This document shows, in pieces, positions 33,777 through 44,382 of a stretch of DNA of 55,039 bases. The notes under the pieces were generated by a model, which was given only the letters and a program-made list of their open reading frames with translations, was not told the DNA's origin and ran no database searches. A program made the position numbers and the translations under genes. How positions within the stretch are numbered: position 1 is the stretch's first letter; the number at the start of each line of letters is the position of its first letter. Source of the stretch: an uncultured Collinsella sp. (GTDB taxonomy: Bacteria; Actinomycetota; Coriobacteriia; Coriobacteriales; Coriobacteriaceae); NCBI GenBank assembly GCA_900549185.1, contig URNM01000001.1, positions 1-55,039 on the forward strand, given 5' to 3'.

Positions 33777-34991
33777 TTATGCGCTTACTTCAGCAGTGCT
33801 CGCCACTGTTTCGGGCGAATCGGCTCCGTCCTCCGTCGCCTGTTCCTTCGTCGGCACCACACCAAAGCAGTAGCTCAGCGCCGCAGACACCGCAAATGCC
33901 GTGCCGCCGGCAGCGCAGCACCACAGCAGGTTCGAGATGCCGCCCGTGGCAAAGCCAATGACCATGAGGACATTCGTCATGCCGATGGTATAGGCCGTAA
34001 CGTGGCCCACGGCCGCAACAAGGCCTCCGACGGCGCCGCCAATGGCCATGCACGTCAGGCACCTGCCATATTTAAAGCCGCAACCGTACAGCGCCGGCTC
34101 GCTTACGCCACCAAGCACACCCGAGATCGAATAGCCCAGCATGAGCGCCTTCTCGTCCTTATCCGCAACGCGGAGCGACGCGCCAAAGGGCATGCCCCAA
34201 ACGGCGAACGTCGCCATCGTCGCGGCGATCAGGATGCACGAATCCGTTCCCACACTCATGAACTGCGCGTAGGCAAGCGATAGGACAACGTTGCTGACGC
34301 CGGCGATCTTTAGGAACTCCCAGCCCGCGGCAAGCCCCATGAGCGTGAGCAGCGACACGATGCCACCGGAATTGCCAAGCATAAACATAAGCTGGCCCAA
34401 CAGCATGCCCAGATAGCTGCCCGCCGGCGCCGTAATACACAGCGAAACCGGAACCATGACAAGCATGGTCGCAAACGGAACGAACGAAAACGCCACGGCC
34501 TTAGGGATAACGCGCTGAAAGAAACACTCCACTCGCCATAGCACGGGCACCGAGATGAGAACCGGAATAACAGTCGTCGTGTAATCGTTGACCGGCGCGG
34601 GAAGCAGACCATACACGGAAGTCATCGATGCCCCCGTCGTCGATGCGGCATCGACGAGCTTAAGCAGATCGGGCGCAATCAATACGCCGCCCAGCATCAT
34701 GCCTAGCTGCTCCGAGCAACCGAGCTGGCGGGCGGCCGCCCAACCAAGATAAATGGGCAAAAAGTAGTAGCCGGCGTTATAGAGCCAACTGTAGAACAGG
34801 CGATAGATTTCGGAATCGGCAGACCACAGGCCCAGCATACCTTCGCCCATAATGACGGCGACGGTGCGGAACAACGCCGCGCAGACAATAAACGGCAGCG
34901 CCGACATCATGCTTTTGGACAGATAGTCCACCACGGCCATGGCGTTTGATGAAACCGTCGTTGTAAACGAGGTGTTAGAAACTTGTGACAC
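33777..34991 (-). CDS. Stand-alone PTS EIIC, glucose/beta-glucoside superfamily
   Basis: A 404-aa membrane protein with about ten hydrophobic segments. ISGVLGGVSEPALYGCGFKYGRCLTCMAIGGAVGGLVAA near residue 305 matches the conserved GVTEPAIYG loop of BglP-type EIIC; AKSMMSALPFIVCAAL-like and GVLIAPDLLKLVDA segments also fit. There is no EIIB (no CP..TRLR motif) or EIIA domain, so it needs separate phosphorylating partners or has another role. The start at GTG 34991 is supported by GGGAAAGG upstream; an earlier GTG at 35036 overlaps the accDA stop. It is the last gene of the FASII/ACC transcript, 41 bp after accDA, an unexpected context. Confidence 0.8.
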   Translation of the reverse strand: MSQVSNTSFTTTVSSNAMAVVDYLSKSMMSALPFIVCAALFRTVAVIMGEGMLGLWSADSEIYRLFYSWLYNAGYYFLPIYLGWAAARQLGCSEQLGMMLGGVLIAPDLLKLVDAASTTGASMTSVYGLLPAPVNDYTTTVIPVLISVPVLWRVECFFQRVIPKAVAFSFVPFATMLVMVPVSLCITAPAGSYLGMLLGQLMFMLGNSGGIVSLLTLMGLAAGWEFLKIAGVSNVVLSLAYAQFMSVGTDSCILIAATMATFAVWGMPFGASLRVADKDEKALMLGYSISGVLGGVSEPALYGCGFKYGRCLTCMAIGGAVGGLVAAVGHVTAYTIGMTNVLMVIGFATGGISNLLWCCAAGGTAFAVSAALSYCFGVVPTKEQATEDGADSPETVASTAEVSA

Positions 34992-35032
34992 AGGAACGCC
35001 TTTCCCAATGTGACATGCGAGCTTTCCCTTTG

Positions 35033-36743
35033 TCACATCGTGCGGTACTGACCGATTGCGCGGTACTTTTCGTAACGGAGGTTTGTGAGGATCGCGTCGT
35101 CGAGCCGCCCAAGTGTATCGAAGGCATCAAATGCCGAGGACATGACGGCACCGGCGATCTCCTCATGCGACAGGCCCCTATCGTCAACAATGCCGTCGAT
35201 GATGCCGAGCGCCAACAGGTCGGGAGCCGTGAGCTTAAGCGCCTCGGCGGCCTCATCCGCGCGCTCGGTATCCTTCCACAGGATCGACGCACAGGCCTCG
35301 GGGCTCACGACCGAATAGGCCGAGCTCGAGAGCATCAGGATGCGGTCGGCCACAGATAGCGCCAGCGCACCACCAGAGCCGCCCTCGCCTGTCACCACCG
35401 AGACAATCGGCGTCTTGAGGCCGCTCATCTCCATGAGATTCTGGGCAATCGCCTCGCCCTGGCCGCGTTCCTCGGCACCGATGCCGCAAAACGCGCCCGA
35501 AGTATCGACCAGGCACAGAACCGGTCGCCCAAACTTTTCGGCCTGGCGCATCAGGCGACGCGCTTTGCGGTAGCCCTCGGGATGCGCCATGCCAAAGTTG
35601 CGGCGCATACGCTCTTTGGTCGTGGTGCCGCGCTCGATGGCGATGACCGTTACGGGACGTCCGTCTTTCCAGCCAATGCCAGCCACCACGGCGGCGTCGT
35701 CGCCAAAGTAACGGTCGCCGTGCAGCTCCACAAATCCATCCAGGCCCAGCGAGATCATCTCACCCGCCGTGGCGCGGTCTGCCGAGCGGGTCTGCTTGAC
35801 GATCTCGAGCGCGGTTTTTGGTGCCGCCGAGCGCTTAAACAAGTGTCCCAGCTTTTTGCCGCGGCGACCCGTATGCACGATTTCATGCGGAGCCCCCAGG
35901 CCGGGCGCGTGCCCTTCGTGCAGTGCCAGCAGCTCGCCCACCGTGAGCGCAATCTCGCCACGCGGAACAACTGCATCGCAAAAGCCGTGCTCCAGCAAAA
36001 ACTCGGAGCGCTGGAATCCCTTGGGCAGGCGCTTGTGCATGTTCTGCTCGATCACGCGCGGGCCGGCAAATGCCGTCAGGGCATCGGGCTCGGCCAGGAT
36101 AATATCGCCCTCCATGGCAAAGCTCGCGGTTACACCTCCGGTCGTGGGATCGGTGAGCACCGTGATATACAGGCCGCCCGCCTCGCTATGGCGCCTAACC
36201 GCCGCAGAAATCTTGGCCATCTGCATAAGCGATGTCACGCCCTCTTGCATGCGCGCACCGCCCGAAACGGTAAAGCCGACAACTGGCAATCCAAGCTCGG
36301 TCGCTCGCTCAAATGTGCGACAGATCTTCTCGCCCACCACGGAACCCATCGAGCCCATCATAAAGTTGGCGTCCATAAAGAAGAGCGCCGTATCGCAACC
36401 GCAGATTATGCCTCTGCCGCACACAACGGCATCGCGCTCGCCCGAACGCTCGCTCACGCTCTTGAGCTTGTCGGCATAGCCGGGAAACAAGAGGAAATCC
36501 TCCGACGCCAGATTGGCATCCCATTCCTCAAACGTGCCCTCGTCGACCGTCATGCGCATACGGTCGCGCCCGCTCACGCGAAAGTGCTTGCCGCAACGAG
36601 GGCAGACCTCGAGGTTGTCGTGCAGGCGCGCCTCATCGATCACACGGCGGCACTCCGGGCACTTGATAAACACGTGGCGCGCGGGAAACTCGGCGCACGA
36701 CTCGGTCATCGGCCCCTCGAGGACGTTGACCGTCTTCGCTTTT

Positions 36744-36757
<14 letters not shown>
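35033..36757 (-). CDS. accDA: Acetyl-CoA carboxylase carboxyltransferase, fused beta-alpha
   Basis: A 574-aa protein joining AccD and AccA in one chain. Residues 30-60 form the AccD zinc ribbon (CPECRR...CPRCGKHF), residues about 60-285 the AccD crotonase-like fold (GGARMQEGVTSLMQMAKISAAV, TDPTTGGVTASFAM), and about 315-574 AccA (DRYFGDDAAVVAGIGWKDGRPVTVIAIERG, LVDTSGAFCGIGAEERGQGEAIA, GEGGSGGALALSV). It transfers the carboxyl from carboxybiotin on AccB to acetyl-CoA, giving malonyl-CoA. The ATG overlaps the end of accC by 14 bp, and a second ATG lies two codons later. Confidence 0.96.
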
Positions 36758-38087
<1,330 letters not shown>

Positions 38088-38097
38088 GAAGCCTTCC

Positions 38098-38520
38098 TTA
38101 ACTTTCGTGCATGAGTGCAAAAGACATGTCGGCGCGGCAACAGACCTCACCGTTGACGCTTGCAGTACCCGTCGCAAAGCGGAACGGCCCGCGCGCACGC
38201 GTGATGGAGCACACCAGATCAACCGTATCGCCCGGGCGCACCGGACGCTTAAAGCGCACCTTGTCCAGACTCGTGTAGAACGGCGTCGCGCCGCGCGCCT
38301 CCTCATCGCCCATCAGCAACACGCAGCAGTTTTGGGCGAGCATCTCGCACTGGATCACGCCGGGGACCACCGGGTTTCCCGGAAAATGCCCCTGCAAAAA
38401 GTATTCGTCGCCCGTAATCATGATCTTGCCGTGAGCCTCGTCGCCCACCAGCTCGGCTTCGTCGAGCAAAAGCATCGGCTCGCGATGCGGTAACAGCTTC
38501 TTGAGCTCTTCTTTGTTCAT
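38098..38520 (-). CDS. fabZ: 3-hydroxyacyl-ACP dehydratase FabZ
   Basis: A 140-aa hotdog-fold dehydratase. LPHREPMLLLDEAELV and the catalytic LQGHFPGNPVVPGVIQCEMLAQ (His and Glu) are present; FKRPVRPGDTVDL is the C-terminal signature. It removes water from 3-hydroxyacyl-ACP before FabK reduction. Start at ATG 38520 behind AGGTGAT. Nine bases after accB. Confidence 0.95.
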   Translation of the reverse strand: MNKEELKKLLPHREPMLLLDEAELVGDEAHGKIMITGDEYFLQGHFPGNPVVPGVIQCEMLAQNCCVLLMGDEEARGATPFYTSLDKVRFKRPVRPGDTVDLVCSITRARGPFRFATGTASVNGEVCCRADMSFALMHES

Positions 38521-38529
38521 GGATATCAC

Positions 38530-39003
38530 CTATCCGATCCTCATGAGGCAGCTGCCAAACTCCACGAGGTCGCCGTCGGCCACGCAGATCTCGAGCACCT
38601 CGCCATCCGCCTCTGCCGTCACCTCGTTGAGAACCTTCATGGCCTCGATGATGCAAAGGGCCTCGCCAGCCTTGACCTTGGAGCCCACGTGCACAAACGG
38701 TTCGTCGCCCGACGCCGGGGCAGCATAGAAAACGCCGACCATGGGAGCGGTCACCTCGGTGCCCTTGGGCTCCGGTGCGGCGGCAGGTGTCTGCGCGGCG
38801 GGCTCCGGTGCGGCAGGCGCGACAGTGGGAGCTGCAACTGGAGCGGCCATAGCGCTCGGCATGGGCATGGGCACGGCAACCGGCTGTGCGGCGCTCGCGC
38901 GCTCGAGTTCGACCGCGGTGCCATCGGGCTCCTCAACGCGCACGCGCGTGAGGCCGCGGTCCTCCATCACATCGGCTATCTCGGCAAGTCTTTTGGAATC
39001 CAT
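38530..39003 (-). CDS. accB: Biotin carboxyl carrier protein of acetyl-CoA carboxylase
   Basis: A 157-aa carrier. The N-terminal domain (MDSKRLAEIADVMEDRGLTRVRVEEPDG) is followed by a flexible Ala/Pro linker at about 40-80 and the biotinyl domain, with the biotin-accepting Lys in CIIEAMKVLNEV near residue 122. BirA, encoded divergently at 44383, should attach the biotin. SD GAGGAGC; 3 bp after fabF. Confidence 0.97.
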   Translation of the reverse strand: MDSKRLAEIADVMEDRGLTRVRVEEPDGTAVELERASAAQPVAVPMPMPSAMAAPVAAPTVAPAAPEPAAQTPAAAPEPKGTEVTAPMVGVFYAAPASGDEPFVHVGSKVKAGEALCIIEAMKVLNEVTAEADGEVLEICVADGDLVEFGSCLMRIG

Positions 39004-39006
39004 GCT

Positions 39007-40254
39007 CTAGCTCCTCGTATATCTACGCAGCGCGATGGCGGCGTTGTGCCCGCCAAAGCCTAGGTTGGTCGAAAGCGCCCAGGTAAGGTCGGCGCGAACT
39101 GCGCGATTGGGCGTGTAGTCAAGATCGCAGGCGGGATCGGGCGTGCGGTAGTTAATGGTCGGCGGCACCACGCCCTGCTCGAGCGCCATGGCGCAGGCCA
39201 TGACCTCGATGGCGCCCGTGGCACCGATCATGTGGCCGGTCATCGACTTAGTCGACGAGACGTGCGCGGCGCGCGCCGCGTCCTCGCCGAGCGCACGCTT
39301 AATGCCCGCCGTCTCGGACGAATCGTTGAGCTTGGTCGATGTGCCGTGGGCATTGATGTAGAGACCCTCGGAAGGCTTGACGTCGCCCTCGGTCACCGCC
39401 AGCGATATCGCGCGGGCAATGCCGGCAGCCTCGGGATCAGGACTCGTGATGTGATAGGCATCATCGGTGTTGCCGTAGCCCACGACCTCGGCATAAATGT
39501 GCGCACCGCGCGCCTGCGCATGTTCCATGCTCTCGAGTACCAGCACGCAGGCGCCCTCGCCCATCACAAAGCCGTCGCGGTCTGCATCGAACGGACGGCA
39601 GGCCGTCGCGGGATCGGGATTGGTGGTCAATGCGCGGCAGGACGTAAAGCCCGCAACGGCATCGGGGATAATTGCGGCCTCGGCGCCGCCCGCGAGGATC
39701 GCGTCGGCATAGCCGTGCTTGATGGCGCGGAACGCCTCGCCCACCGCATGGGCCGAGGTTGCGCACGCGGTCACCACGGGCAGGGTCGGGCCCTTTGCCT
39801 TGTGGCGGATTGCGATATTGCCCGATGCCATGTTGGGGATCATCATCGCGATCATATAGGGCGATGCGCGGCGGGGCCCACGTTCGGCAATCGTATGGAC
39901 GTTGTCGACGAGCGTCGTCATGCCGCCCACGCCCGAGCCCACGTAGACGCCCAGGCGCTCGCGATCGATGGCGCCTTCGACATCAAAGCCCGCATCGTGC
40001 ATGGCTTCGTCCGAAGCCGCCATCGCAAACTGAACGCAGGGGTCGAGATGCTTGGCGTCACGCTTGCCAAAGTATTCGTTGCCGTCAAAGCCCTTGACCT
40101 CGGCTGCCACCTTGACGGCAAACGCATCGGTATCGAAGTGCGTGATCGGGCCGATGCCGCACGTGCCGGCGCACATAGCCGCCCAGGTGGCAAGCGCAGT
40201 GTTGCCGAGCGGCGACACGGCACCGATACCGGTGATTGCAACTCTCTGTTCCAT
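39007..40254 (-). CDS. fabF: 3-oxoacyl-ACP synthase II FabF
   Basis: A 415-aa condensing enzyme. RVAITGIGAVSPLGNT is the N-terminus; VVTACATSAHAVGEA holds the catalytic Cys (about residue 165), YINAHGTSTKLND and KSMTGHMIGATGAIE the two catalytic His. It condenses acyl-ACP with malonyl-ACP. Two adjacent ATGs (40257, 40254) follow GAGGAG; the second has the better spacing. Confidence 0.96.
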   Translation of the reverse strand: MEQRVAITGIGAVSPLGNTALATWAAMCAGTCGIGPITHFDTDAFAVKVAAEVKGFDGNEYFGKRDAKHLDPCVQFAMAASDEAMHDAGFDVEGAIDRERLGVYVGSGVGGMTTLVDNVHTIAERGPRRASPYMIAMMIPNMASGNIAIRHKAKGPTLPVVTACATSAHAVGEAFRAIKHGYADAILAGGAEAAIIPDAVAGFTSCRALTTNPDPATACRPFDADRDGFVMGEGACVLVLESMEHAQARGAHIYAEVVGYGNTDDAYHITSPDPEAAGIARAISLAVTEGDVKPSEGLYINAHGTSTKLNDSSETAGIKRALGEDAARAAHVSSTKSMTGHMIGATGAIEVMACAMALEQGVVPPTINYRTPDPACDLDYTPNRAVRADLTWALSTNLGFGGHNAAIALRRYTRS

Positions 40255-40293
40255 CATGGTCTCCTCATCCAAACCGTTCTTCGGCCCTGGTTT

Positions 40294-41067
40294 CTACATC
40301 GCCATTCCGCCGTCGACGCGTACGACCTCGCCCGTAATGTAGGCAGCCGCATCGCTCGCCAAAAAGCGCACCACGCCGGCCACTTCCTCGGGGCGCGCCA
40401 TGCGCTTTAGGGGAATCTGCTCCTCGGTTGCCGTGCGAACCTTCTCCGAGAGCTTTGCCGTCATATCCGTCTCGACAAACCCGGGTGCGACCGCGTTCAC
40501 TCGTACGCCGCGGGGCGCAAGCTCGCGCGCTACCGCCTTGGTCAGGCCGATGACGCCCGCCTTGGAGGCAGCGTAGTTGGCCTGCCCGGCATTGCCCATC
40601 AGGCCCACGACCGAGCTCATGTTGACGACGCAGCCGCCGCGCTGGCGCATAAAGGTCTTGGTGAGAGCGCGCGTCGTGTTAAACGTTCCCTTGAGATTGA
40701 CATCGAGCACGCGGTCGAAGGCATCGTCACCCATACGCATGAGCAGGCCGTCGCGCGTGATGCCGGCGTTGTTGACGAGCGCCCAAATGGAGCCAAAGTC
40801 GTTGAGGACCGCTTCCACGCACGCATTGACGGCAGCGGGGTCTGCCACGTCGCATTGATATGCGCGCGCCGTGGCGCCAGCCGCCTCGCAGGCTCCGCAT
40901 GTCTCGCGCGCGGCATCGACGCTACCGGCATAGACGACGGCAATATCAAAGCCGTCCTCCGCCAAGCCAACCGCACAAGCGCGGCCGATTCCCCGTGAGC
41001 CGCCCGTGACCAGTGCCACACGGCGTGAGTCGTTGCGCTCGAGCGCGCCGTTGTTCAAGTTGCCCAT
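40294..41067 (-). CDS. fabG: 3-oxoacyl-ACP reductase FabG
   Basis: A 257-aa short-chain dehydrogenase. ALVTGGSRGIGRA (NADPH loop), LVNNAGITRDGLLMRM, the Ser of NMSSVVGLMGNAGQ and YAASKAG with catalytic Tyr and Lys, then PGFVETDMT. It reduces 3-ketoacyl-ACP. A ~13-residue N-terminal extension precedes the fold. SD AAAGGA. Confidence 0.95.
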   Translation of the reverse strand: MGNLNNGALERNDSRRVALVTGGSRGIGRACAVGLAEDGFDIAVVYAGSVDAARETCGACEAAGATARAYQCDVADPAAVNACVEAVLNDFGSIWALVNNAGITRDGLLMRMGDDAFDRVLDVNLKGTFNTTRALTKTFMRQRGGCVVNMSSVVGLMGNAGQANYAASKAGVIGLTKAVARELAPRGVRVNAVAPGFVETDMTAKLSEKVRTATEEQIPLKRMARPEEVAGVVRFLASDAAAYITGEVVRVDGGMAM

Positions 41068-41097
41068 GTCATTCCTTTCGGGTTACAGCCCTGTGGG

Positions 41098-42024
41098 CTA
41101 TGCGAGCTCATCGGCAATAGCTGCGACCTGCTCGGCCGTTTCGCACGAATAAACGCGAACGTCGCTCAGCGTACGCTTGACCAGGCCCGACAGTGTTTTG
41201 CCAGGACCGACCTCAATAAACGTGTCGATGCCCTGATCCTGCAGAGTATGCAGCGTGTCGACCCAGCGCACGGGATGGCTCACCTGGTTGGCCAAGACAT
41301 CCGATGCTGCTCGCGGGTCCGCCGGATAGGGCACCGCCGTCATGTTTGCCATGACCGGAATCAGCAGCGGAGACGGCGCGTGGCCGGCTTGGATATACGT
41401 CGCCAGTCCCTCAGTCGCCTCGGCCATATAGGGGCTATGGAATGCACCCGACACCGCGACCTTCATGGCCCGGCCGCCAGCCTCTTTTACTAGGACGTCG
41501 AGCTCCTGCAGCGCCTCGGGCGCTCCGGCAACAACCGTCTGCTGCGGACTGTTGTAGTTGACCGGCCAGCAATCCTCGCAGGCCTGTTTTGCCAAGCCCT
41601 CGACTTGCGCCGCATCGAGCTTGATGACGGCGCGCATGCCGCCCGGATGGCGCTCGGCAGCCGCGGCCATCAGCGCCGCGCGCTCGCACACGAGCTCAAA
41701 GCCCGCTCGCGTATCGAACGCCCCCGCAAAGGTGAGCGCGGCGACCTCGCCTAGCGAGAATCCCGCACAGGCGGCAGGTACCACGCCGCGCTCACGCAGG
41801 GCGGCAGCCGCTGCTAGGTCGTGAACGAACACGCACGGCTGCGTGTTCTCGGTCTGCGAGAGCTCCTCCTTGGAGGCACTCCGGCATTGCTCGCTGGTCC
41901 CCGGGCGCACCTCGTCGGCAATGGCGAACACCTCGGCGGCCGCCGGCGATGTCTCGATCAGATCGACGCCCATCGCGGGGTGTTGGGCACCCTGGCCGGC
42001 AAACAGAAACGCTACGCTACCCAT
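41098..42024 (-). CDS. fabD: Malonyl-CoA:ACP transacylase FabD
   Basis: A 308-aa transferase. AFLFAGQGAQHPAMG is the N-terminal signature, AGFSLGEVAALTFAG holds the nucleophilic Ser, and VAVSGAFHSPYM the catalytic His. It loads malonyl onto ACP. The ATG 42024 lies inside the last codons of fabK (13-bp overlap), with AAGGG upstream; an in-frame GTG lies two codons earlier. Confidence 0.95.
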   Translation of the reverse strand: MGSVAFLFAGQGAQHPAMGVDLIETSPAAAEVFAIADEVRPGTSEQCRSASKEELSQTENTQPCVFVHDLAAAAALRERGVVPAACAGFSLGEVAALTFAGAFDTRAGFELVCERAALMAAAAERHPGGMRAVIKLDAAQVEGLAKQACEDCWPVNYNSPQQTVVAGAPEALQELDVLVKEAGGRAMKVAVSGAFHSPYMAEATEGLATYIQAGHAPSPLLIPVMANMTAVPYPADPRAASDVLANQVSHPVRWVDTLHTLQDQGIDTFIEVGPGKTLSGLVKRTLSDVRVYSCETAEQVAAIADELA

Positions 42025-42956
42025 GCGCACGCACCCTTCAGGACGCGCTCGGCGCCATCGACCAGATCGTCAACGATTTCACGTGCGCTCTGGCGCTCGC
42101 TAACCATGCCGGCAATCTGTCCACACAAAAACGAACCCTCTTCGTAATTACCGTCCTTGGCGGCCTTGCGAAGGGCGCCCGTGCCCATGGCCCCGAGCTC
42201 CTCGACGCTTGCGCCCGCCGCCTCGCTCTTAGCGTAGGCGTTGGTAAAGGGGCTCTTGAGGGCACGCACCGGGTGTCCCGTCGAGCGGCCGGTCGCACGC
42301 GTCGAGGTGTCGTTGGCCTTCAGGACCATCTCCTTGTACTGCTCCGATACGGTGCACTCGTCTGCGATCAGAAAGCGCGTACCCACCTGCACGCCGGCGG
42401 CGCCCAGCATAAAGGCGGCCGCCATGCCGCGGCCGTCGGCAATACCGCCGGCAGCCACGACGGGAATGTCGACCGCATCGACGACCTGCGGCACCAGTGC
42501 CATCGTCGAGGTCTCGCCAATATGGCCGCCCGATTCGGTGCCCTCGGCAACAACCGCCGTGGCCCCACGACGCGCCACGAGGCGCGCCAGCGCCACCGAG
42601 GCAACGACCGGGATGACCTTGATGCCCGCCTCGTTCCACGCCTTCATGTACTTGGTGGGATTGCCGGCACCCGTCACGACGACCGGTACTCGCTCGTCAA
42701 TCACAACCTGGGCGACCTCGTCGGCGAACGGGCTCATGAGCATGACGTTGACGCCAAAGGGCTTATCCGTCCTGGCGCGCAGCTTATGAATCTGGTCGCG
42801 AAGCCAGTTGGCGTCGGCGTTCATGGCCGCGATGATGCCTAAGCCACCCGCCTCGGACACTGCGGACGCCAGCGAGGCATCGGCAATCCAGGCCATACCG
42901 CCCTGGAACACGGGCTTTTCGATGCCGAGCAGATCGCAGAGAGGAGTCTTGAGCAT
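42012..42956 (-). CDS. fabK: Enoyl-ACP reductase II FabK (FMN-dependent)
   Basis: A 314-aa nitronate monooxygenase/FabK-type flavoprotein. PVFQGGMAWIADASLASAVSEAGGLGIIAA, VVAEGTESGGHIGETSTMALVPQVV and PVVAAGGIADGRGMAAAFMLGAAGVQVGTRF are FMN-barrel signatures. It performs the last step of elongation. As no fabI is in this operon, FabK is the likely main enoyl reductase, a type known to be insensitive to triclosan. It abuts acpP. Confidence 0.93.
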   Translation of the reverse strand: MLKTPLCDLLGIEKPVFQGGMAWIADASLASAVSEAGGLGIIAAMNADANWLRDQIHKLRARTDKPFGVNVMLMSPFADEVAQVVIDERVPVVVTGAGNPTKYMKAWNEAGIKVIPVVASVALARLVARRGATAVVAEGTESGGHIGETSTMALVPQVVDAVDIPVVAAGGIADGRGMAAAFMLGAAGVQVGTRFLIADECTVSEQYKEMVLKANDTSTRATGRSTGHPVRALKSPFTNAYAKSEAAGASVEELGAMGTGALRKAAKDGNYEEGSFLCGQIAGMVSERQSAREIVDDLVDGAERVLKGACAWVA

Positions 42957-42958
42957 CT

Positions 42959-43195
42959 CTACTTCTCCAATGCCGCCTCGACCGTATCGGCGAACTCGCC
43001 GACCGTCTTGGGGTTCTCCTCGGTATCGAGCTGGATGCCAAACTCGTCCTCGACGGCGACGAGGATCTCGACGGTGCCCAGGCTGTCGAGACCAATCTCC
43101 TCGAGCGTGGACTCGGGCTTCATCTCGACGTCGTCAAGGCCGGCGGTCTCGCGGATAACGTCGCAAACGCGCTCGAAGGTCTTCTGATCTGCCAT
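42959..43195 (-). CDS. acpP: Acyl carrier protein
   Basis: A 78-aa acidic protein with IGLDSLGTVEILVAVEDEFGIQL; the Ser of DSL is the phosphopantetheine site. It carries growing acyl chains. SD AAAGGAG; 51 bp after fabH. Confidence 0.97.
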   Translation of the reverse strand: MADQKTFERVCDVIRETAGLDDVEMKPESTLEEIGLDSLGTVEILVAVEDEFGIQLDTEENPKTVGEFADTVEAALEK

Positions 43196-43246
43196 GGTAG
43201 TTCTCCTTTGGTTGTGCCCTAGGGCGTTTTTATTTCCTATGTGCGA

Positions 43247-44206
43247 CTACTTCCAACGAAGCAGATAGCCACCTATATCCAGACCGGCGCCAAATCCAAC
43301 CAAGGCGATGGTGTCGCCTGTGTGAAGTGCACCGGCGTTTGCCAGCCGGTCGAGGGCAAGCGGAATGCATGCGCTCGAAATGTTGCCGGTCTCGCGCAAC
43401 GTGCGAACCACGCGCTCGTCCGGCACGCCCAGGCGCTTGACCGCCTGGCTCAGGATTCGTTCGTTAGCCTGATGGAATACAAAATGATCGATGTCTTCGA
43501 CCAAAATGCCCGCATCGATCGCAAGCTTATGGACCGTGTCGCAGATGGCGTTGACGCCGAACTTGAACACGCGGCGGCCATTCATGGACAGCACGCTCGC
43601 GCTATCTGCGGAAGCCTTAAACGGCGAGGTACCGACCAGACCGGGAACGCGCAACGTCTCGACGTCGGGCGCCGTCGAAAGCTCAACGGCAAGGGGGTTG
43701 TCTCCCCCAGCTTCAATCACTGCGGCGCCTGCCCCATCGCCAAAAAGCACGCAGGTGGCACGGTCGGTCCAGTCGAGCGCGCGCGTCATCTGCTCGGCAG
43801 CAACAACAAGCACGCGCTCGGCACGGCTGCGGGCGATATAGCCCTCGGCGACATCGAGCGCAAATACGAAGCCGGCACAAGCCGCCGAGACATCGAAGGC
43901 AGGGCACGTCGCGCCCAGGCGCTCAGCAACGGCACACGCCTCAGCGGGAACAAGGTGGTCACCCGTCGTCGTCGAGCAGACGATCAGATCCAGCTGGCTC
44001 GCGTCGATTCCGGACACCTGGAGTGCCCGCTCGCTCGCCGCTACGGCAAGGTCGTCAAGTGACTCGGTGGTGCAGACGTGGCGGCTCTTGATACCTGTGC
44101 GAGTAAAAATCCACTCATCCGAGGTATCGAGGAACTCAGACAGCTCGTCATTGGAAACACTGCGCTCAGGAAGTGCCGAACCTGTTCCAAGAATCGTGAA
44201 GCCCAT
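43247..44206 (-). CDS. fabH: 3-oxoacyl-ACP synthase III FabH
   Basis: A 319-aa enzyme that starts fatty acid synthesis by condensing an acyl-CoA with malonyl-ACP. Catalytic residues: Cys in FDVSAACAGFVFAL, His in DHFVFHQANERIL, Asn in GNISSACIPLAL. Start at ATG 44206 behind AAAGGAGG; a longer open frame has no SD. First gene of the FASII operon; two operator-like repeats lie just upstream. Confidence 0.96.
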   Translation of the reverse strand: MGFTILGTGSALPERSVSNDELSEFLDTSDEWIFTRTGIKSRHVCTTESLDDLAVAASERALQVSGIDASQLDLIVCSTTTGDHLVPAEACAVAERLGATCPAFDVSAACAGFVFALDVAEGYIARSRAERVLVVAAEQMTRALDWTDRATCVLFGDGAGAAVIEAGGDNPLAVELSTAPDVETLRVPGLVGTSPFKASADSASVLSMNGRRVFKFGVNAICDTVHKLAIDAGILVEDIDHFVFHQANERILSQAVKRLGVPDERVVRTLRETGNISSACIPLALDRLANAGALHTGDTIALVGFGAGLDIGGYLLRWK

Positions 44207-44223
44207 CACTAACCTCCTTTGAG

Positions 44224-44289
44224 TTGTTGACGTGTTTACATCGACCAAGAGAGGATAACGCATTTCAGTCTTTGTTGACGTGTTAACAT
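44224..44289. promoter_or_regulatory. Two operator-like direct repeats between fabH and birA
   Basis: TTGTTGACGTGTTTACAT (44224-44241) and TTGTTGACGTGTTAACAT (44272-44289) differ at one base and are 48 bp apart. The second contains the palindrome TGTTAACA. Lying between divergent fabH and birA, they could bind one regulator controlling both. Confidence 0.5.
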
Positions 44290-44382
44290 TAAATTGTCCA
44301 AATGCGACAAAGGCTTCACATTGTGTCTATCTCTCGACACCATTGCGTCATTCACTTATTCAATAAGGAGGTAGCAGCCGCT

